Shown one piece after another: positions 1-8,606 of a DNA stretch of 64,000 nt. The notes below the pieces were generated by a model. The model saw nothing but the letters and a program-made list of their open reading frames with translations. It searched no databases and had not been told where the DNA came from. The stretch is from Glacieibacterium arshaanense. Lineage in GTDB: Bacteria > Pseudomonadota > Alphaproteobacteria > Sphingomonadales > Sphingomonadaceae. The stretch spans positions 1,189,149 through 1,253,148 of the forward strand of contig NZ_SIHO01000001.1 in NCBI RefSeq assembly GCF_004681125.1. The letters run 5' to 3'. The stretch's first letter is position 1, and the number at the start of each line of letters is the position of its first letter. The translations under genes and the position numbers were made by a program.

Positions 1-639
1 TGCCAGTGCCGAGCCGATCGCAATCGACGCGATCCAGGTAAGCCGCGCGGTAATCGACAGGTCATTGCGCTGTCCCCAGGGCAATGAAACGCCGGGTGCG
101 CCGGCCAGGTTGGCTGCAGGCCAACCCGTGATGGTGCCCGTACGGTCGGGCAATGGTGGTGCAGCTGCTGCTGCGGGGCTTGCTTGAGAAGACGCATCGA
201 AGAAGGTCGATGCGCCCGCCAGACGGGGAGGGCCGCTGGCGGGCGGACCGACGACCGGCTTGATCCTGGGGTCAGAAAGTGGGATCGCATTTTCGTCGCT
301 TCTGGTTGAGGCCGGTGCCCCAACAATCGCGAATTCCGGCGTCCCGACAACATCCGACGACTGATATATCAACGATTGATATAGCTCGGCGGCGCTGGCT
401 TCCTTGGCAATACGGGCATTTCCGCCTGCAATTTCAGCAGCTTCGGTGTGGACGAGCAAGCGTGCGGCATCGATGCGGCTCGGCACATCGAGCACCTTCA
501 TCGCGGTGCGCAGCCGCATATCGACGGTGTGCGGCGACACGCCGAGCGTGCGCGCAATGTCCTTCGACGTCATGTGGCGGTAGACCAGACGCAGGCAATC
601 GCGCTGGCCGTCGGTGAGCTGGGCGAGGTGCTGCGTCAT
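1..639 (-). CDS. LuxR-type HTH regulator with C-terminal membrane anchor (partial)
   Basis: Open frame read on the minus strand from an ATG at 639 to the left edge, 213 codons without a stop; the C-terminus is missing. Residues about 5-50 match the GerE/LuxR helix-turn-helix pattern (LTDGQRDCLRLV, then SKDIARTLGVSPHTVD). There is no receiver or ligand domain before it, so the HTH is N-terminal. A long Ala/Pro/Ser-rich linker follows, and the visible end (WIASIAIGSALA) looks like the start of a transmembrane helix. I infer a membrane-tethered DNA-binding protein. The linker DNA carries an AT-rich perfect inverted repeat at 365-383. The ribosome binding site is weak, so the start is not certain. 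Confidence 0.75.
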   Translation of the reverse strand, partial: MTQHLAQLTDGQRDCLRLVYRHMTSKDIARTLGVSPHTVDMRLRTAMKVLDVPSRIDAARLLVHTEAAEIAGGNARIAKEASAAELYQSLIYQSSDVVGTPEFAIVGAPASTRSDENAIPLSDPRIKPVVGPPASGPPRLAGASTFFDASSQASPAAAAAPPLPDRTGTITGWPAANLAGAPGVSLPWGQRNDLSITARLTWIASIAIGSALA

Positions 640-1058
640 GACGCGCGCCAACCTGCCCGGTCGGTTACAGACGAGACAATAGCCTGCCGCAAAGCGCCTA
701 GGCACTTGCCGCAAGCTTTCGCCGCGTTGCTGATTTCCGACACAGACCCAGTCATTTTGCTCTTCCCGGGTGGCCAACCGGTTAAGCGATCCCTTAGACC
801 ACCGTCTCGTCCTTATATCAGTAGCGACAATCTGGATACAATAACCGTGCAACGCGGCGTGTTTGCGCCACTATGTGTCCGATTCGCACATCTTTGTGAT
901 AATATCACTGCCGTAACTAACCGGCATCCGGCTCAAAGGGCCATAAAATTGTATGCCGCCGGACACCCTTCGGACCACTTCCAACCGCAGTGCAGGCGCG
1001 ATAAGCTGGCGCCACCGGCATTTGCAGATGCCCACCACTTCGAAGCGGGGAAAAAATC
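640..1058. promoter_or_regulatory. Divergent intergenic region, LuxR-type gene / secreted protein gene
   Basis: This 419-base gap separates two divergent genes and should hold both promoters. At 873-891 there is an inverted repeat ATGTG-N9-CACAT, and CACA/TGTG (887-898) forms a second, overlapping one. GATAAT at 898-903, preceded by TG, could be an extended -10 box for the rightward gene. A clear Shine-Dalgarno (GGGGAAAA) lies just before 1059. The operator and promoter are proposals from pattern only. Confidence 0.35.
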
Positions 1059-1748
1059 ATGAACTTTCGGACAGCTCTTGCCGTTGCGGCCACCGTCGCC
1101 CTGATGCTGCCTGTCGCCGCGCAGGCGCAGGGCATGGATGCCAAGGTCGAATCGCTCAAGGCCTCGCTCGCCGCCAGCCAGGCGGCGCTGCGCCACTATA
1201 GCTGGGTCGAAACCACGACCGTCACCTACAACGGCGAGGTCAAGGCAGTGAAACAGGCGAGCGTGTCCTACGGTCCCGACGGCACGCTGCAGAAGGTGCC
1301 GCTGGCCGCTACGCCGCAGGCACAAGCCCCCGGCGGACTGCGCGGGCGCATCGTGGCCGAGAAAAAGGCCGAGATGACCGACTATATGCAAAGTGCCGTG
1401 GCGCTGGTGAAGACCTATGTACCACCCGTCCCCGCCAAGCTCGCCGCGGTCAAGGCTGCCGGCAAGGTAGACATCACCATGCCCCCCGGCGGCGGCGCGA
1501 CGCTGAACTTCCCCGGCTATGAAAAGCCCGGCGATAACCTCGCCATCACCGTCGATCCGGCGACCAACCGCATCCTCGGCATCAATGTCGCGACCTATCT
1601 CGATGACCCATCGCAGCCGGTGACGCTGGCGGTGCAGATGGGCCAGCTCGCCGACGGCACTACCTATACCGCTACGACAACGCTCAACGCGCCGGCGAAG
1701 AACCTGTCGGTGACGGTGGCAAACGCCAACTACCAGAAACTGCACTAG
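1059..1748 (+). CDS. Secreted protein of unknown function
   Basis: 229 residues. A clear Sec signal peptide covers residues 1-24 (hydrophobic core AVAATVALMLPVAA, then AQAQG). The mature part has no motif I recognise; it includes RHYSWVETTTVTYNGE near residue 45 and later beta-rich, Thr-rich stretches that suggest a small periplasmic or envelope protein. The ATG at 1059 is preceded by GGGGAAAA at good spacing. It is transcribed alone, between the divergent LuxR-type gene and parC, and is followed by a strong GC hairpin. No function is proposed. Confidence 0.7.
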   Translation: MNFRTALAVAATVALMLPVAAQAQGMDAKVESLKASLAASQAALRHYSWVETTTVTYNGEVKAVKQASVSYGPDGTLQKVPLAATPQAQAPGGLRGRIVAEKKAEMTDYMQSAVALVKTYVPPVPAKLAAVKAAGKVDITMPPGGGATLNFPGYEKPGDNLAITVDPATNRILGINVATYLDDPSQPVTLAVQMGQLADGTTYTATTTLNAPAKNLSVTVANANYQKLH

Positions 1749-1755
1749 GGGCCCC

Positions 1756-1787
1756 TGCCCGCGCGCTGATTCCACGGCGCGCGGGCA
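1756..1787 (+). terminator. GC-rich hairpin after the secreted-protein gene
   Basis: Perfect 11-bp arms TGCCCGCGCGC / GCGCGCGGGCA with a 10-nt loop, starting 8 bases after the stop at 1748. There is no T-run after it, so it may stabilise the transcript or terminate weakly rather than act as a classical intrinsic terminator. Confidence 0.5.
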
Positions 1788-1822
1788 TGGCGTTCGCAGC
1801 CACCGCACGCTAGAACCGCGGC

Positions 1823-4075
1823 ATGACGCTCAAAGCCACCGACCCCGACTCCAACCGCATCCTCGACACCCCGTTCGCGAGCGCGCTCAGCGACCGCTAT
1901 CTGGTCTATGCGCTGTCGACGATTACCGCACGCTCGCTGCCCGATGTCCGCGACGGGTTGAAGCCGGTGCACCGCCGCTTGCTATGGGGGATGCGGCTTT
2001 TGAAGCTCGATCCCGCCACCGGTTACAAGAAGTGCGCGCGTGTCGTCGGCGACGTGATGGGCAAGTATCACCCGCACGGCGACCAATCGATTTACGACGC
2101 GATGGTGCGGCTCGCGCAGTCGTTCTCGCTCCGCTACCCGCTCGTCGACGGCCAGGGCAATTTCGGCAACATCGACGGCGATAACGCCGCCGCGATGCGC
2201 TACACCGAAGCGCGGCTGACCACTGCCGCCGCCGACCTGATGGACGGGCTCGACGAAGCCTGCGTGCCGTTCCGCCTGACCTACAACGGCGAGGACGAAG
2301 AGCCCGAAGTCTTCCCCGCCGCCTTCCCCAACCTTCTGGCGAACGGCGCCAGCGGCATCGCGGTCGGCATGGCGACATCAATCCCGCCGCACAATGTCGC
2401 CGAAATCGTCGATGCGGCGCGCGCCCTGCTCGCCGACCCCGACATCAGCATCGATGGCCTGCTCGCGCACATGCCCGGCCCGGACTTCCCGACCGGCGGC
2501 ATATTGGTCGAACCGGCCGCGTCGATCCGCGAATCCTATGCGACCGGGCGCGGCAGCTTCCGGCTGCGCGCCCGCTGGCATAAGGAAGACGCCGGCCACG
2601 GCATGTGGAGCATCGTGGTCAGCGAAATCCCGTATCAGGTGCAAAAGGGCAAGCTGATCGAGGACATCGCCAACCTGATCAACGACAAGAAGCTGCCGAT
2701 CCTCGCCGACGTCCGTGACGAATCGGACAGCGAAATCCGCCTCGTGCTCGAACCGCGCTCGCGCAATGTCGACCCTGACGTGCTGATGGAAAGCCTGTTC
2801 AAGCTCACTGACCTCGAACTGCGCTTTTCGCTCAACCTGAACGTCCTCGACAAGCATCGCCGCCCCGGCGTGATGTCATTGAAGCAGGCACTCGACGCCT
2901 TCCTCGATCACCAGCTCGACGTGCTCGTCAAGCGCACGCAGTTCCGGCTCAGCAAAATCGAAGACCGGCTCGAGCTGCTCGAAGGCTATCTCAAGGCCTA
3001 TCTCAACATCGACGAGGTCATTCGCATCATCCGCGAGGAGGACGACCCCAAGGCCGAGTTGATGGCGCGTTTCGGCCTCAACGACCGCCAGGCCGAAGCC
3101 GTGCTCAACCTGCGCCTGCGGGCGTTGCGCCGCCTCGAAGAAATCGAAATCACCAAGGAAAACAACAAGCTGATTGCCGAGGCCAAGACGCTCCGCGCGC
3201 TGCTGAACTCGCCGCAAGCGCAGCGCGACCGCATTTCTGCCGAGCTCGCGCAGCTTGGCGCCCGCTACAGCCGCGAGACCGAACTCGGCCGCCGTCGCAC
3301 GACGCTCGCCGACGCCCCCACCGTGACCTTCATCCCGCTGGAAGCGATGATCGACCGCGAGCCACTGACCGTCATCGCGTCCGCCAAGGGCTGGATCCGC
3401 GCGATGAAGGGCCATGTCGACCTGGCGTCCGCAGACGCCGTCAAGTTCAAGGAAGGCGACGGCCCCGGGTTCGCGTTCCACGCCTACACCACCGACAAGC
3501 TGCTGCTCGCTGCCGATAACGGCCGCTTCTACACGCTATCCGCGGCCAACCTGCCCGGCGGCCGCGGGTTCGGCGAACCCATCCGCCTGATGATCGATAT
3601 GGATGCCGACGCCGCCATCCTGCTGATCGACGTCTACCGGCCAGAAACACGCCAGCTGCTGGTGGCCAGCGACGGCCGCGGCTTCATCGCCGAAAGCGCC
3701 GAACTGCTCGCCGAAACGCGCAAGGGTCGCCAGGTCGTCACCCCGCGCGCCGGCGCCAAACTGCTCATCGTCCGCAGCCTCGCCGCCAGCGACGACCACA
3801 TCGCGGTCATCGGCGAAAACCGCAAACTGCTGATCTTCCCACTGACCGAGCTGCCGGTCATGGCACGCGGCCAGGGCGTCGCGCTGCAGAAATACAAGGA
3901 CGGCGGGTTGTCCGACGCCACCGGTTTCGCACTCGCCGAAGGCCTGTCATGGCGCCTCGGCGGCAGCGGCACGCGCACGCGCACCGAAGTCGACCTGACA
4001 CTTTGGGCGGGCAGCCGAGCCAGCGCCGGGCGGCTGCCGCCGCAGGGATTTCCGCGGGATAACAAGTTCGATTAA
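1823..4075 (+). CDS. parC: DNA topoisomerase IV subunit A
   Basis: 750 residues, the usual length for alphaproteobacterial ParC. It forms topoisomerase IV with ParE and decatenates daughter chromosomes. Seen: the DGLKPVHRR segment (44-52), HPHGD (83-87), GNFGNIDGD and the active-site tyrosine in AMRYTEAR (Tyr127), then a long coiled tower and C-terminal beta-pinwheel blades. GyrA is less likely, because the N-terminus and the short C-terminal domain fit ParC. parE is not in the window. The stop codon is followed without a gap by an interspersed repeat element, which separates it from the convergent cca. Confidence 0.95.
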   Translation: MTLKATDPDSNRILDTPFASALSDRYLVYALSTITARSLPDVRDGLKPVHRRLLWGMRLLKLDPATGYKKCARVVGDVMGKYHPHGDQSIYDAMVRLAQSFSLRYPLVDGQGNFGNIDGDNAAAMRYTEARLTTAAADLMDGLDEACVPFRLTYNGEDEEPEVFPAAFPNLLANGASGIAVGMATSIPPHNVAEIVDAARALLADPDISIDGLLAHMPGPDFPTGGILVEPAASIRESYATGRGSFRLRARWHKEDAGHGMWSIVVSEIPYQVQKGKLIEDIANLINDKKLPILADVRDESDSEIRLVLEPRSRNVDPDVLMESLFKLTDLELRFSLNLNVLDKHRRPGVMSLKQALDAFLDHQLDVLVKRTQFRLSKIEDRLELLEGYLKAYLNIDEVIRIIREEDDPKAELMARFGLNDRQAEAVLNLRLRALRRLEEIEITKENNKLIAEAKTLRALLNSPQAQRDRISAELAQLGARYSRETELGRRRTTLADAPTVTFIPLEAMIDREPLTVIASAKGWIRAMKGHVDLASADAVKFKEGDGPGFAFHAYTTDKLLLAADNGRFYTLSAANLPGGRGFGEPIRLMIDMDADAAILLIDVYRPETRQLLVASDGRGFIAESAELLAETRKGRQVVTPRAGAKLLIVRSLAASDDHIAVIGENRKLLIFPLTELPVMARGQGVALQKYKDGGLSDATGFALAEGLSWRLGGSGTRTRTEVDLTLWAGSRASAGRLPPQGFPRDNKFD

Positions 4076-4166
4076 GGGCCTCCGGCGGGCAGGGCCTTGG
4101 GCCCTGCACCCGATTGTATGGCGTTCTTCAAATGGGTGCAGGCCTCAGGCCTGCCCGCCGGAGGCT
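4076..4166. repeat. REP-like inverted pair, copy 1 (22-nt spacer class)
   Basis: Left half 4076-4111 and right half 4134-4166 are inverted with respect to each other, sharing CCTCCGGCGGGCAGG and its complement. Each half contains its own palindrome next to the arm: GCAGGGCC/GGCCCTGC on the left and GCAGGCCT/AGGCCTGC on the right, so the two inner palindromes differ in sequence. Spacer 4112-4133 contains GGCGTTCTTCAA, shared with copy 4. It lies between convergent parC and cca and overlaps the end of cca. Confidence 0.85.
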
Positions 4167-5323
4167 CTATCTAGCAATTCGCCGACTCGCGCCGAATCGA
4201 GCGGAAAGCCTGCATCGATCCACGCCGTTTCGAACAGTTCCAGCCGCCGGCTGACATCGGGGCCAACGGTGACGCCGCGCGCAATCAAATCGCGGCCGGT
4301 TGCGGGCATTTTGGGGCGCTGCCAGTTTGCCAGCGTGGCGGCGTGGGCCACATTTTCGGGATGGATAGCAGCATCGAGCAGCAAGCGGTCGATGGCCGAT
4401 GCGGCGCCGTCATGCCAGGCGAAGCGCCACATTTCGGCGGCGTCAAAGCGCGTCGCGGTGGCCACCAGCCGGCGGCGTTCGTCGTTCGACAGCCGCAGCC
4501 GATAGGCGATTTCGGTGAGCAGCGCGGTATCGACGGGCAGCAGCGCCGCGAGGCGCCGCACCCAGTTAGGTTCGGGCTCGACCGCGACCAGCGCTGCCAG
4601 CCGTGCAGCACCGTCAGGCAGAATTTCGGGCAGCACCGGGCGCAGGATGCCGGCGCCCACCATCAGCGCGACGGTCGGTGTCGGGTCGGTGACCACCAGC
4701 AGTTTGGAGACTTCGTCGCGGATGCGTTCGCGCGACAGTGCCATCAGGTCATTGGCGCGCGCCGTGCATGCCGCCATGCCGTCGGCGTCGGGCGCGCCGA
4801 TACCGAAGCGCGCGTGGAAGCGGAAAAAGCGCAGGATGCGCAGATGGTCCTCGGCGATGCGTTCGAGCGGCGCGCCGATGAAGCGCACGCGGCGTGCTTC
4901 CAAATCGGCCATGCCGCCGAAGTAGTCGTCAATCTCGCCGGTGTCGGGGTCGGCGTAGAGCGCGTTGATGGTGAAGTCGCGGCGCGCCGCGTCCTCCTGC
5001 CACTGGTCGGTGAAGGCGACGGTGGCACGGCGACCGTCTGTGGTGACGTCGCGGCGCAACGTGGTGATTTCAATCGAGATTTCGGGAGTGACTGCGGTCA
5101 CCGTGCCATGCGCGATGCCCGTCGGCACGACCTTGATGCCGGCAGCCGCCAGTCGCTCGGCGACGGTTTGCGGCGGCAACTGCGTCGCCACATCGACATC
5201 GGTGACCGGCAGCCCAAGCAGCCCGTCGCGCACCGCACCACCGACGAACCTGGCACCGGGCAGCGCCGCCAGCACGCGCCGCGTGCCGGCCAATTGCATC
5301 CACGGCTGCGCCACCAGCTTCAT
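4145..5323 (-). CDS. cca: CCA tRNA nucleotidyltransferase / poly(A) polymerase family protein
   Basis: 392 residues. It adds or repairs the 3' CCA of tRNAs. Seen: the class II nucleotidyltransferase motif FVGGAVRDGLLG followed by DVDVAT, the RRDFTINAL motif, and the FGGMADLEARRVRFIG segment of the head/neck domains. The frame is open further upstream, but the ATG at 5323 overlaps the TGA of the pyrophosphatase gene (ATGA, 5320-5323) and gives the standard N-terminus, so translational coupling is likely. The last six codons (ASGGQA) and the stop lie inside repeat copy 1, so the C-terminus has been rewritten by the repeat. Base specificity (CCA, CC or A adding) cannot be told from sequence. Confidence 0.92.
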   Translation of the reverse strand: MKLVAQPWMQLAGTRRVLAALPGARFVGGAVRDGLLGLPVTDVDVATQLPPQTVAERLAAAGIKVVPTGIAHGTVTAVTPEISIEITTLRRDVTTDGRRATVAFTDQWQEDAARRDFTINALYADPDTGEIDDYFGGMADLEARRVRFIGAPLERIAEDHLRILRFFRFHARFGIGAPDADGMAACTARANDLMALSRERIRDEVSKLLVVTDPTPTVALMVGAGILRPVLPEILPDGAARLAALVAVEPEPNWVRRLAALLPVDTALLTEIAYRLRLSNDERRRLVATATRFDAAEMWRFAWHDGAASAIDRLLLDAAIHPENVAHAATLANWQRPKMPATGRDLIARGVTVGPDVSRRLELFETAWIDAGFPLDSARVGELLDRASGGQA

Positions 5324-5913
5324 TTCAGGCGTCGCGCTAGGTTGACGATCATCGCCGCGGTCGCCCCCCAGATATGTTCGCCCTGCCAATCCATCGAATA
5401 ATAGCGTCGCATTCGCCCCTGCCACTCGGTCTCGCGCAGTTCGTGGTTGGCGGGGTCGAACAGCCACTCGAGCGGCACCTCGAACAGCGCCGCGACTTCG
5501 CTCGCCGATGGCACCAGCGGCAGGTCGGGCGGGATGATGCCGACGACGGGGGTGATGCTGTAGCCCGTGCCTGTTTCGTAATTGTCGGTCGTGCCGATGA
5601 CATGGACATGGCGCGGCGCCAGCGCCACCTCCTCCTCGGCCTCGCGCAGTGCAGCGGCGACCGGGCCATCGTCTTCGGGATCGACGCGGCCGCCGGGGAA
5701 GGCCACCTGCCCCGAATGGTTGCGCATCGCTGCCGTGCGCCGCGTCAGCAGCAATGTCGGCTGCGCGCGGTTGACGAACGGCACCAGCACGGCCGCCGGC
5801 TTGAGTTCGGGGCGCCGCTCGAAGCCGGTGTTCGGGGCAAGGTCCCAGTCGCCGCGATGCGGTTGGCCCGGAGTCGCGTTGATGGCAGCGGCCAGCCGTC
5901 GTGCCAGCGTCAT
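5320..5913 (-). CDS. Nudix hydrolase, CoA pyrophosphatase type
   Basis: 197 residues. The segment LLTRRT...MRNHSGQVAFPGG followed by ALREAEEEV joins the UPF0035 signature of CoA diphosphatases to the Nudix box (GX5EX7REXXEE). Family members hydrolyse CoA to phosphopantetheine and adenosine 3',5'-bisphosphate. It overlaps cca by four bases and follows the DUF1285 gene by 13 bases, in a four-gene leftward run. The CoA assignment rests on the signature; other dinucleotide substrates are possible. Confidence 0.85.
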   Translation of the reverse strand: MTLARRLAAAINATPGQPHRGDWDLAPNTGFERRPELKPAAVLVPFVNRAQPTLLLTRRTAAMRNHSGQVAFPGGRVDPEDDGPVAAALREAEEEVALAPRHVHVIGTTDNYETGTGYSITPVVGIIPPDLPLVPSASEVAALFEVPLEWLFDPANHELRETEWQGRMRRYYSMDWQGEHIWGATAAMIVNLARRLK

Positions 5914-5926
5914 GCGGTGGTCACCG

Positions 5927-6508
5927 TCATAGCGGCGCCGGTGCGAACGCGAAAAAGCAGCCTTCGCTCCACAGGCCGGGCGGCGATGCGCCTTCGTTCA
6001 GCGCCAGCTCGACCATTTCGTAGAACACTGCGCGATTGATCAGTGCCTCGAGGCCGGCGCGGACGTGGATATAGGGTCGCGGTGTGCCGTCGGGCGCGGT
6101 TTCGACGCGCAGGATGTTGCCCGGCCCGGCGATGACATAGTCGTCGGTGTTGAGCCGGAAGCCGAGGCGGCGTGAGGTGCCCTCGCCTTCGCTGGTCAGT
6201 TCGACGGCGACGAACGGCGCGTCCTCGACTTCGATGTCGAGCTTTTCGACCGGCGTCACCAGCACGAAGCTGCCATCGGGCTCGCGGCGCAGGATCGTCG
6301 AAAACAGTTTGACCAGCGCCGGCCGGCCGATCGGCGTGCCGGTGTGGAACCAGGTGCCGTCGCGCGCGATCCGCATGTCACTCGGCCCGCAATGCGTCGG
6401 GTTCCATTTGTCGACCGGCGGCAGTTTGCGCTCGGCAAGCAGCCGCGCAACATCGGCCAGCCCCATGGGGCCGTTGCTTATGCGGGACTCGGTGGGTGCG
6501 TCGTTCAT
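5927..6508 (-). CDS. DUF1285 family protein
   Basis: 193 residues from the ATG at 6508; the frame extends upstream but the longer N-terminus is Cys/Arg-rich and unlike the family. It is recognised by the conserved order KWNPTHCGPSDMRIARDGTWFHTGTPIGR near the N-terminus and a barrel-like C-terminal half (GFRLNTDDYVIAGPG). DUF1285 proteins have solved folds but no established biochemical role. It lies between a GNAT gene and the CoA pyrophosphatase gene, with short gaps. No signal peptide or membrane segment is seen. Confidence 0.8.
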   Translation of the reverse strand: MNDAPTESRISNGPMGLADVARLLAERKLPPVDKWNPTHCGPSDMRIARDGTWFHTGTPIGRPALVKLFSTILRREPDGSFVLVTPVEKLDIEVEDAPFVAVELTSEGEGTSRRLGFRLNTDDYVIAGPGNILRVETAPDGTPRPYIHVRAGLEALINRAVFYEMVELALNEGASPPGLWSEGCFFAFAPAPL

Positions 6509-6519
6509 CGGCGCGCAGT

Positions 6520-7044
6520 CTATACCGTTGGCGCGGCAATGTAAGCGTCGGCACACGCCAGCAGCCGGGCGACCTTGGGCAAATTGACGCGCCCGGGGTT
6601 GCGCAGCAGCACGCGATGCTGCTCGACCGGCCCCGGCAGCCGCCAGTCCGCGGTGGCATCGGCGCGGAAGCCGAAGCGCGTGTAATATTCGACGTCGCCG
6701 ATCAGCACGACGGGGCCGCAGCCCAGCGCATCGGCGACGGCGAGCGATTTGTGCATCAGTTCAACGCCGATGCCGCGACCGCGCTGGTCGGGGGAGACGC
6801 CGATCGGGCCGAGCAGGGTCAGCGTAAATTGGCGACCCGCATCGTCGACCAGCGCCACCGGCCAATATTGCACCGAGGCGATGATCTGCCCGTGTTCGCG
6901 CACCACCATCGTCGGGCCGGCAATGGCCTGCGCGCCACGGCGCAGCAGATACGCGGTGCGCTGGTGGCGGTCTATGCCGAAGCATTTGTCGAGCAGATGG
7001 TCGACCTGGGCCGCGTCATCGACGCCGGCAGCACAAAATTGCAT
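6520..7044 (-). CDS. GNAT family N-acetyltransferase, YhbS-like
   Basis: 174 residues from the ATG at 7044 (a TTG at 7089 is an alternative). The acetyl-CoA binding motif A reads VSPDQRGRGIGVELM, followed by VLIGDVEYYTRFGF, which is typical of YhbS-type acetyltransferases. The acceptor is unknown. It is first in a leftward run with DUF1285, the CoA pyrophosphatase and cca (gap of 11 bases to the next gene). Confident as a GNAT protein; substrate not assignable. Confidence 0.82.
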   Translation of the reverse strand: MQFCAAGVDDAAQVDHLLDKCFGIDRHQRTAYLLRRGAQAIAGPTMVVREHGQIIASVQYWPVALVDDAGRQFTLTLLGPIGVSPDQRGRGIGVELMHKSLAVADALGCGPVVLIGDVEYYTRFGFRADATADWRLPGPVEQHRVLLRNPGRVNLPKVARLLACADAYIAAPTV

Positions 7045-7199
7045 GGCAGTTTCCAGTGAAGTTCGGCCCGTTTGCGGGTCGCAAGCCAAATCCGTTACCG
7101 GACGCGGGAAACACCGCGCTGCGTCATCGCAGGCGGCGTAGTGCCCTATCGTCGGGTAACCGGCGTGTGGTTGGTCACTGGTTTGTGGCTCCGTCGCGT

Positions 7200-7808
7200 T
7201 TACGACAGGCCACGCGCCAAGTCGGCGATGGCATCCGCGGTAAGCGCGGCATGCGACTTGGCGTCCGATTCGGCGGCAATCAGCCGGCGCGCAGCCTGCG
7301 TCGCGAGATCGACGGCGCGGCTGCGCAGGTCGGCTTCGGCGGCGCGCTCGGCGGCGGCAATCTTGGTTTCGGCCATCGCGGTGCGGCGTGCGATGACGCC
7401 TTCGACCTGCTTGGCAGCATCGTCGATGATGTTCTTGGCTTCGGCATGCGCGTTGGCGACGATCGATTCGGCGTCACGGCCGGCCTGTTCGGCGCGCGCC
7501 TTATAGTCGGCGAGCAGCGCTTCGGCTTCGGTGCGCAGGCGCTTGGCTTCGGCGAGGTCGTTGCTGATGCGCGCGGCCTGGCCGTCGAGCGCGCCGGCAA
7601 GGAGCTTCGGGACCTTCAGATAGAGTAGCAGACCGACGAAAATCAGGAACGCAACCGCGACCCAACCTTCAGCGTTAAGGCCCCAGGTTTCCTCATGTGC
7701 TTCTTCGGCGTGAACGGTTGCCGAGGTCGTCGCTTCGGTCGCCTGAGCGGCAAGCGGCTGTCCATCGACGGGCAGGGCTTCGGTCGGCGTGGCAGTGGCT
7801 TCGGTCAT
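7200..7808 (-). CDS. atpF: ATP synthase F0 subunit b
   Basis: 202 residues: an N-terminal extension of about 45 residues, one membrane helix (WVAVAFLIFVGLLLYLKV), then a long charged Ala-rich coiled coil that forms the peripheral stalk. It is last in the leftward atpI-B-E-b'-b order. The N-terminal extension before the membrane helix is longer than in E. coli subunit b, as is common for the b subunit in alphaproteobacteria that have both b and b'. The F1 genes are not in the window. Confidence 0.9.
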   Translation of the reverse strand: MTEATATPTEALPVDGQPLAAQATEATTSATVHAEEAHEETWGLNAEGWVAVAFLIFVGLLLYLKVPKLLAGALDGQAARISNDLAEAKRLRTEAEALLADYKARAEQAGRDAESIVANAHAEAKNIIDDAAKQVEGVIARRTAMAETKIAAAERAAEADLRSRAVDLATQAARRLIAAESDAKSHAALTADAIADLARGLS

Positions 7809-7818
7809 CGATCGTATC

Positions 7819-8298
7819 CTATGCCGAAGCCTGTGCGACAGCCGAGGCTGCGGCGTCGGCGGCCGGACGGCGACCGGTCAGGCGTTCGACCATGTCACCC
7901 GTCACATCGGTCGCCACAGCTTCCAGGCTTTTCAGCGACTTGGCCTGCGACTTGGCGAGGGCCGCCTGCGCCGCGTCGGCCTTGGCGGCAAGCGCCGCGT
8001 CGATTTCCTTCAGACGCGCGGCGGCGTCCGCTGCCGCGCTCGTCTTGGTGTCACCGGTCACCTTGGTCGCGGTGGTGCGTGCTGCAACCAGCGCAGCCTG
8101 GAACGCGGCCTCGACCGACTGTGCGTCGGTCTTGGCCGTGTCGGCATGCCCCAGATCGTCACTGATCACCTTGGCACGGCTGAGCTTGACGGCTTCAACC
8201 TTGGGCAAGGCTGCCCGGACGACGAGGTACATGACCCCGAAAGTCAGGATCAGCCACGCAACCTGTGGCAACCAGTTGGCGAGTTCAAATTGCGGCAT
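7819..8298 (-). CDS. ATP synthase F0 subunit b'
   Basis: 159 residues. It begins MPQFELANWLPQVAWLI, the N-terminal pattern of b' subunits (PQF..., then a membrane helix), followed by an Ala/Lys-rich coiled coil. It pairs with subunit b in the peripheral stalk, as in photosynthetic and other alphaproteobacteria. It sits between atpE and atpF, 10 bases before atpF. Confidence 0.9.
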   Translation of the reverse strand: MPQFELANWLPQVAWLILTFGVMYLVVRAALPKVEAVKLSRAKVISDDLGHADTAKTDAQSVEAAFQAALVAARTTATKVTGDTKTSAAADAAARLKEIDAALAAKADAAQAALAKSQAKSLKSLEAVATDVTGDMVERLTGRRPAADAAASAVAQASA

Positions 8299-8338
8299 TT
8301 AACCCTCTTGTCCGTAAGCGTCCGGCGAGCCTGTAGGC

Positions 8339-8566
8339 TCAGACGACGAACAGCAGGATCAGCGCAACAAGGAACGAGAAGATGCCGAGAGCTTCGGTCA
8401 CGGCGAAGCCGAACAGCAGGTTCGGACGCTGCGAGTTGGCAGCCGCCGGGTTGCGGAGCGCACCCTGGAGATACATGCCGAAGATGATACCCACGCCCAG
8501 AGCGGCGAGACCCATGCCGAAAGTGGCGATACCAGCGCCGATAAGCTTTGCTGCAGCAGCGTCCAT
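8339..8566 (-). CDS. atpE: ATP synthase F0 subunit c
   Basis: 75 residues, two membrane helices joined by the polar loop [15 protein letters not shown]. The first helix has the glycine-rich packing motif ([12 protein letters not shown]). The proton-carrying carboxylate is Glu58 in [11 protein letters not shown], consistent with a proton-driven ring. The ATG at 8566 follows AAGGAA at good spacing, a strong site that fits the high copy number of this subunit. Confidence 0.95.
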   Translation of the reverse strand: MDAAAAKLIGAGIATFGMGLAALGVGIIFGMYLQGALRNPAAANSQRPNLLFGFAVTEALGIFSFLVALILLFVV

Positions 8567-8606
8567 TTTAGTTTCCTTGCTTCGATTAACGTTAAGAAAC
8601 AGCCGA

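Noticed and set aside
933-1808. Minus-strand frame across the secreted protein gene
   Set aside because: The plus-strand gene has a signal peptide and Shine-Dalgarno site; the minus frame has neither.
4076-4166. The repeats as simple intrinsic terminators
   Set aside because: They lack T-runs, one lies between two rightward genes and one between two leftward genes, and spacers are conserved by class. Termination may be a side effect.
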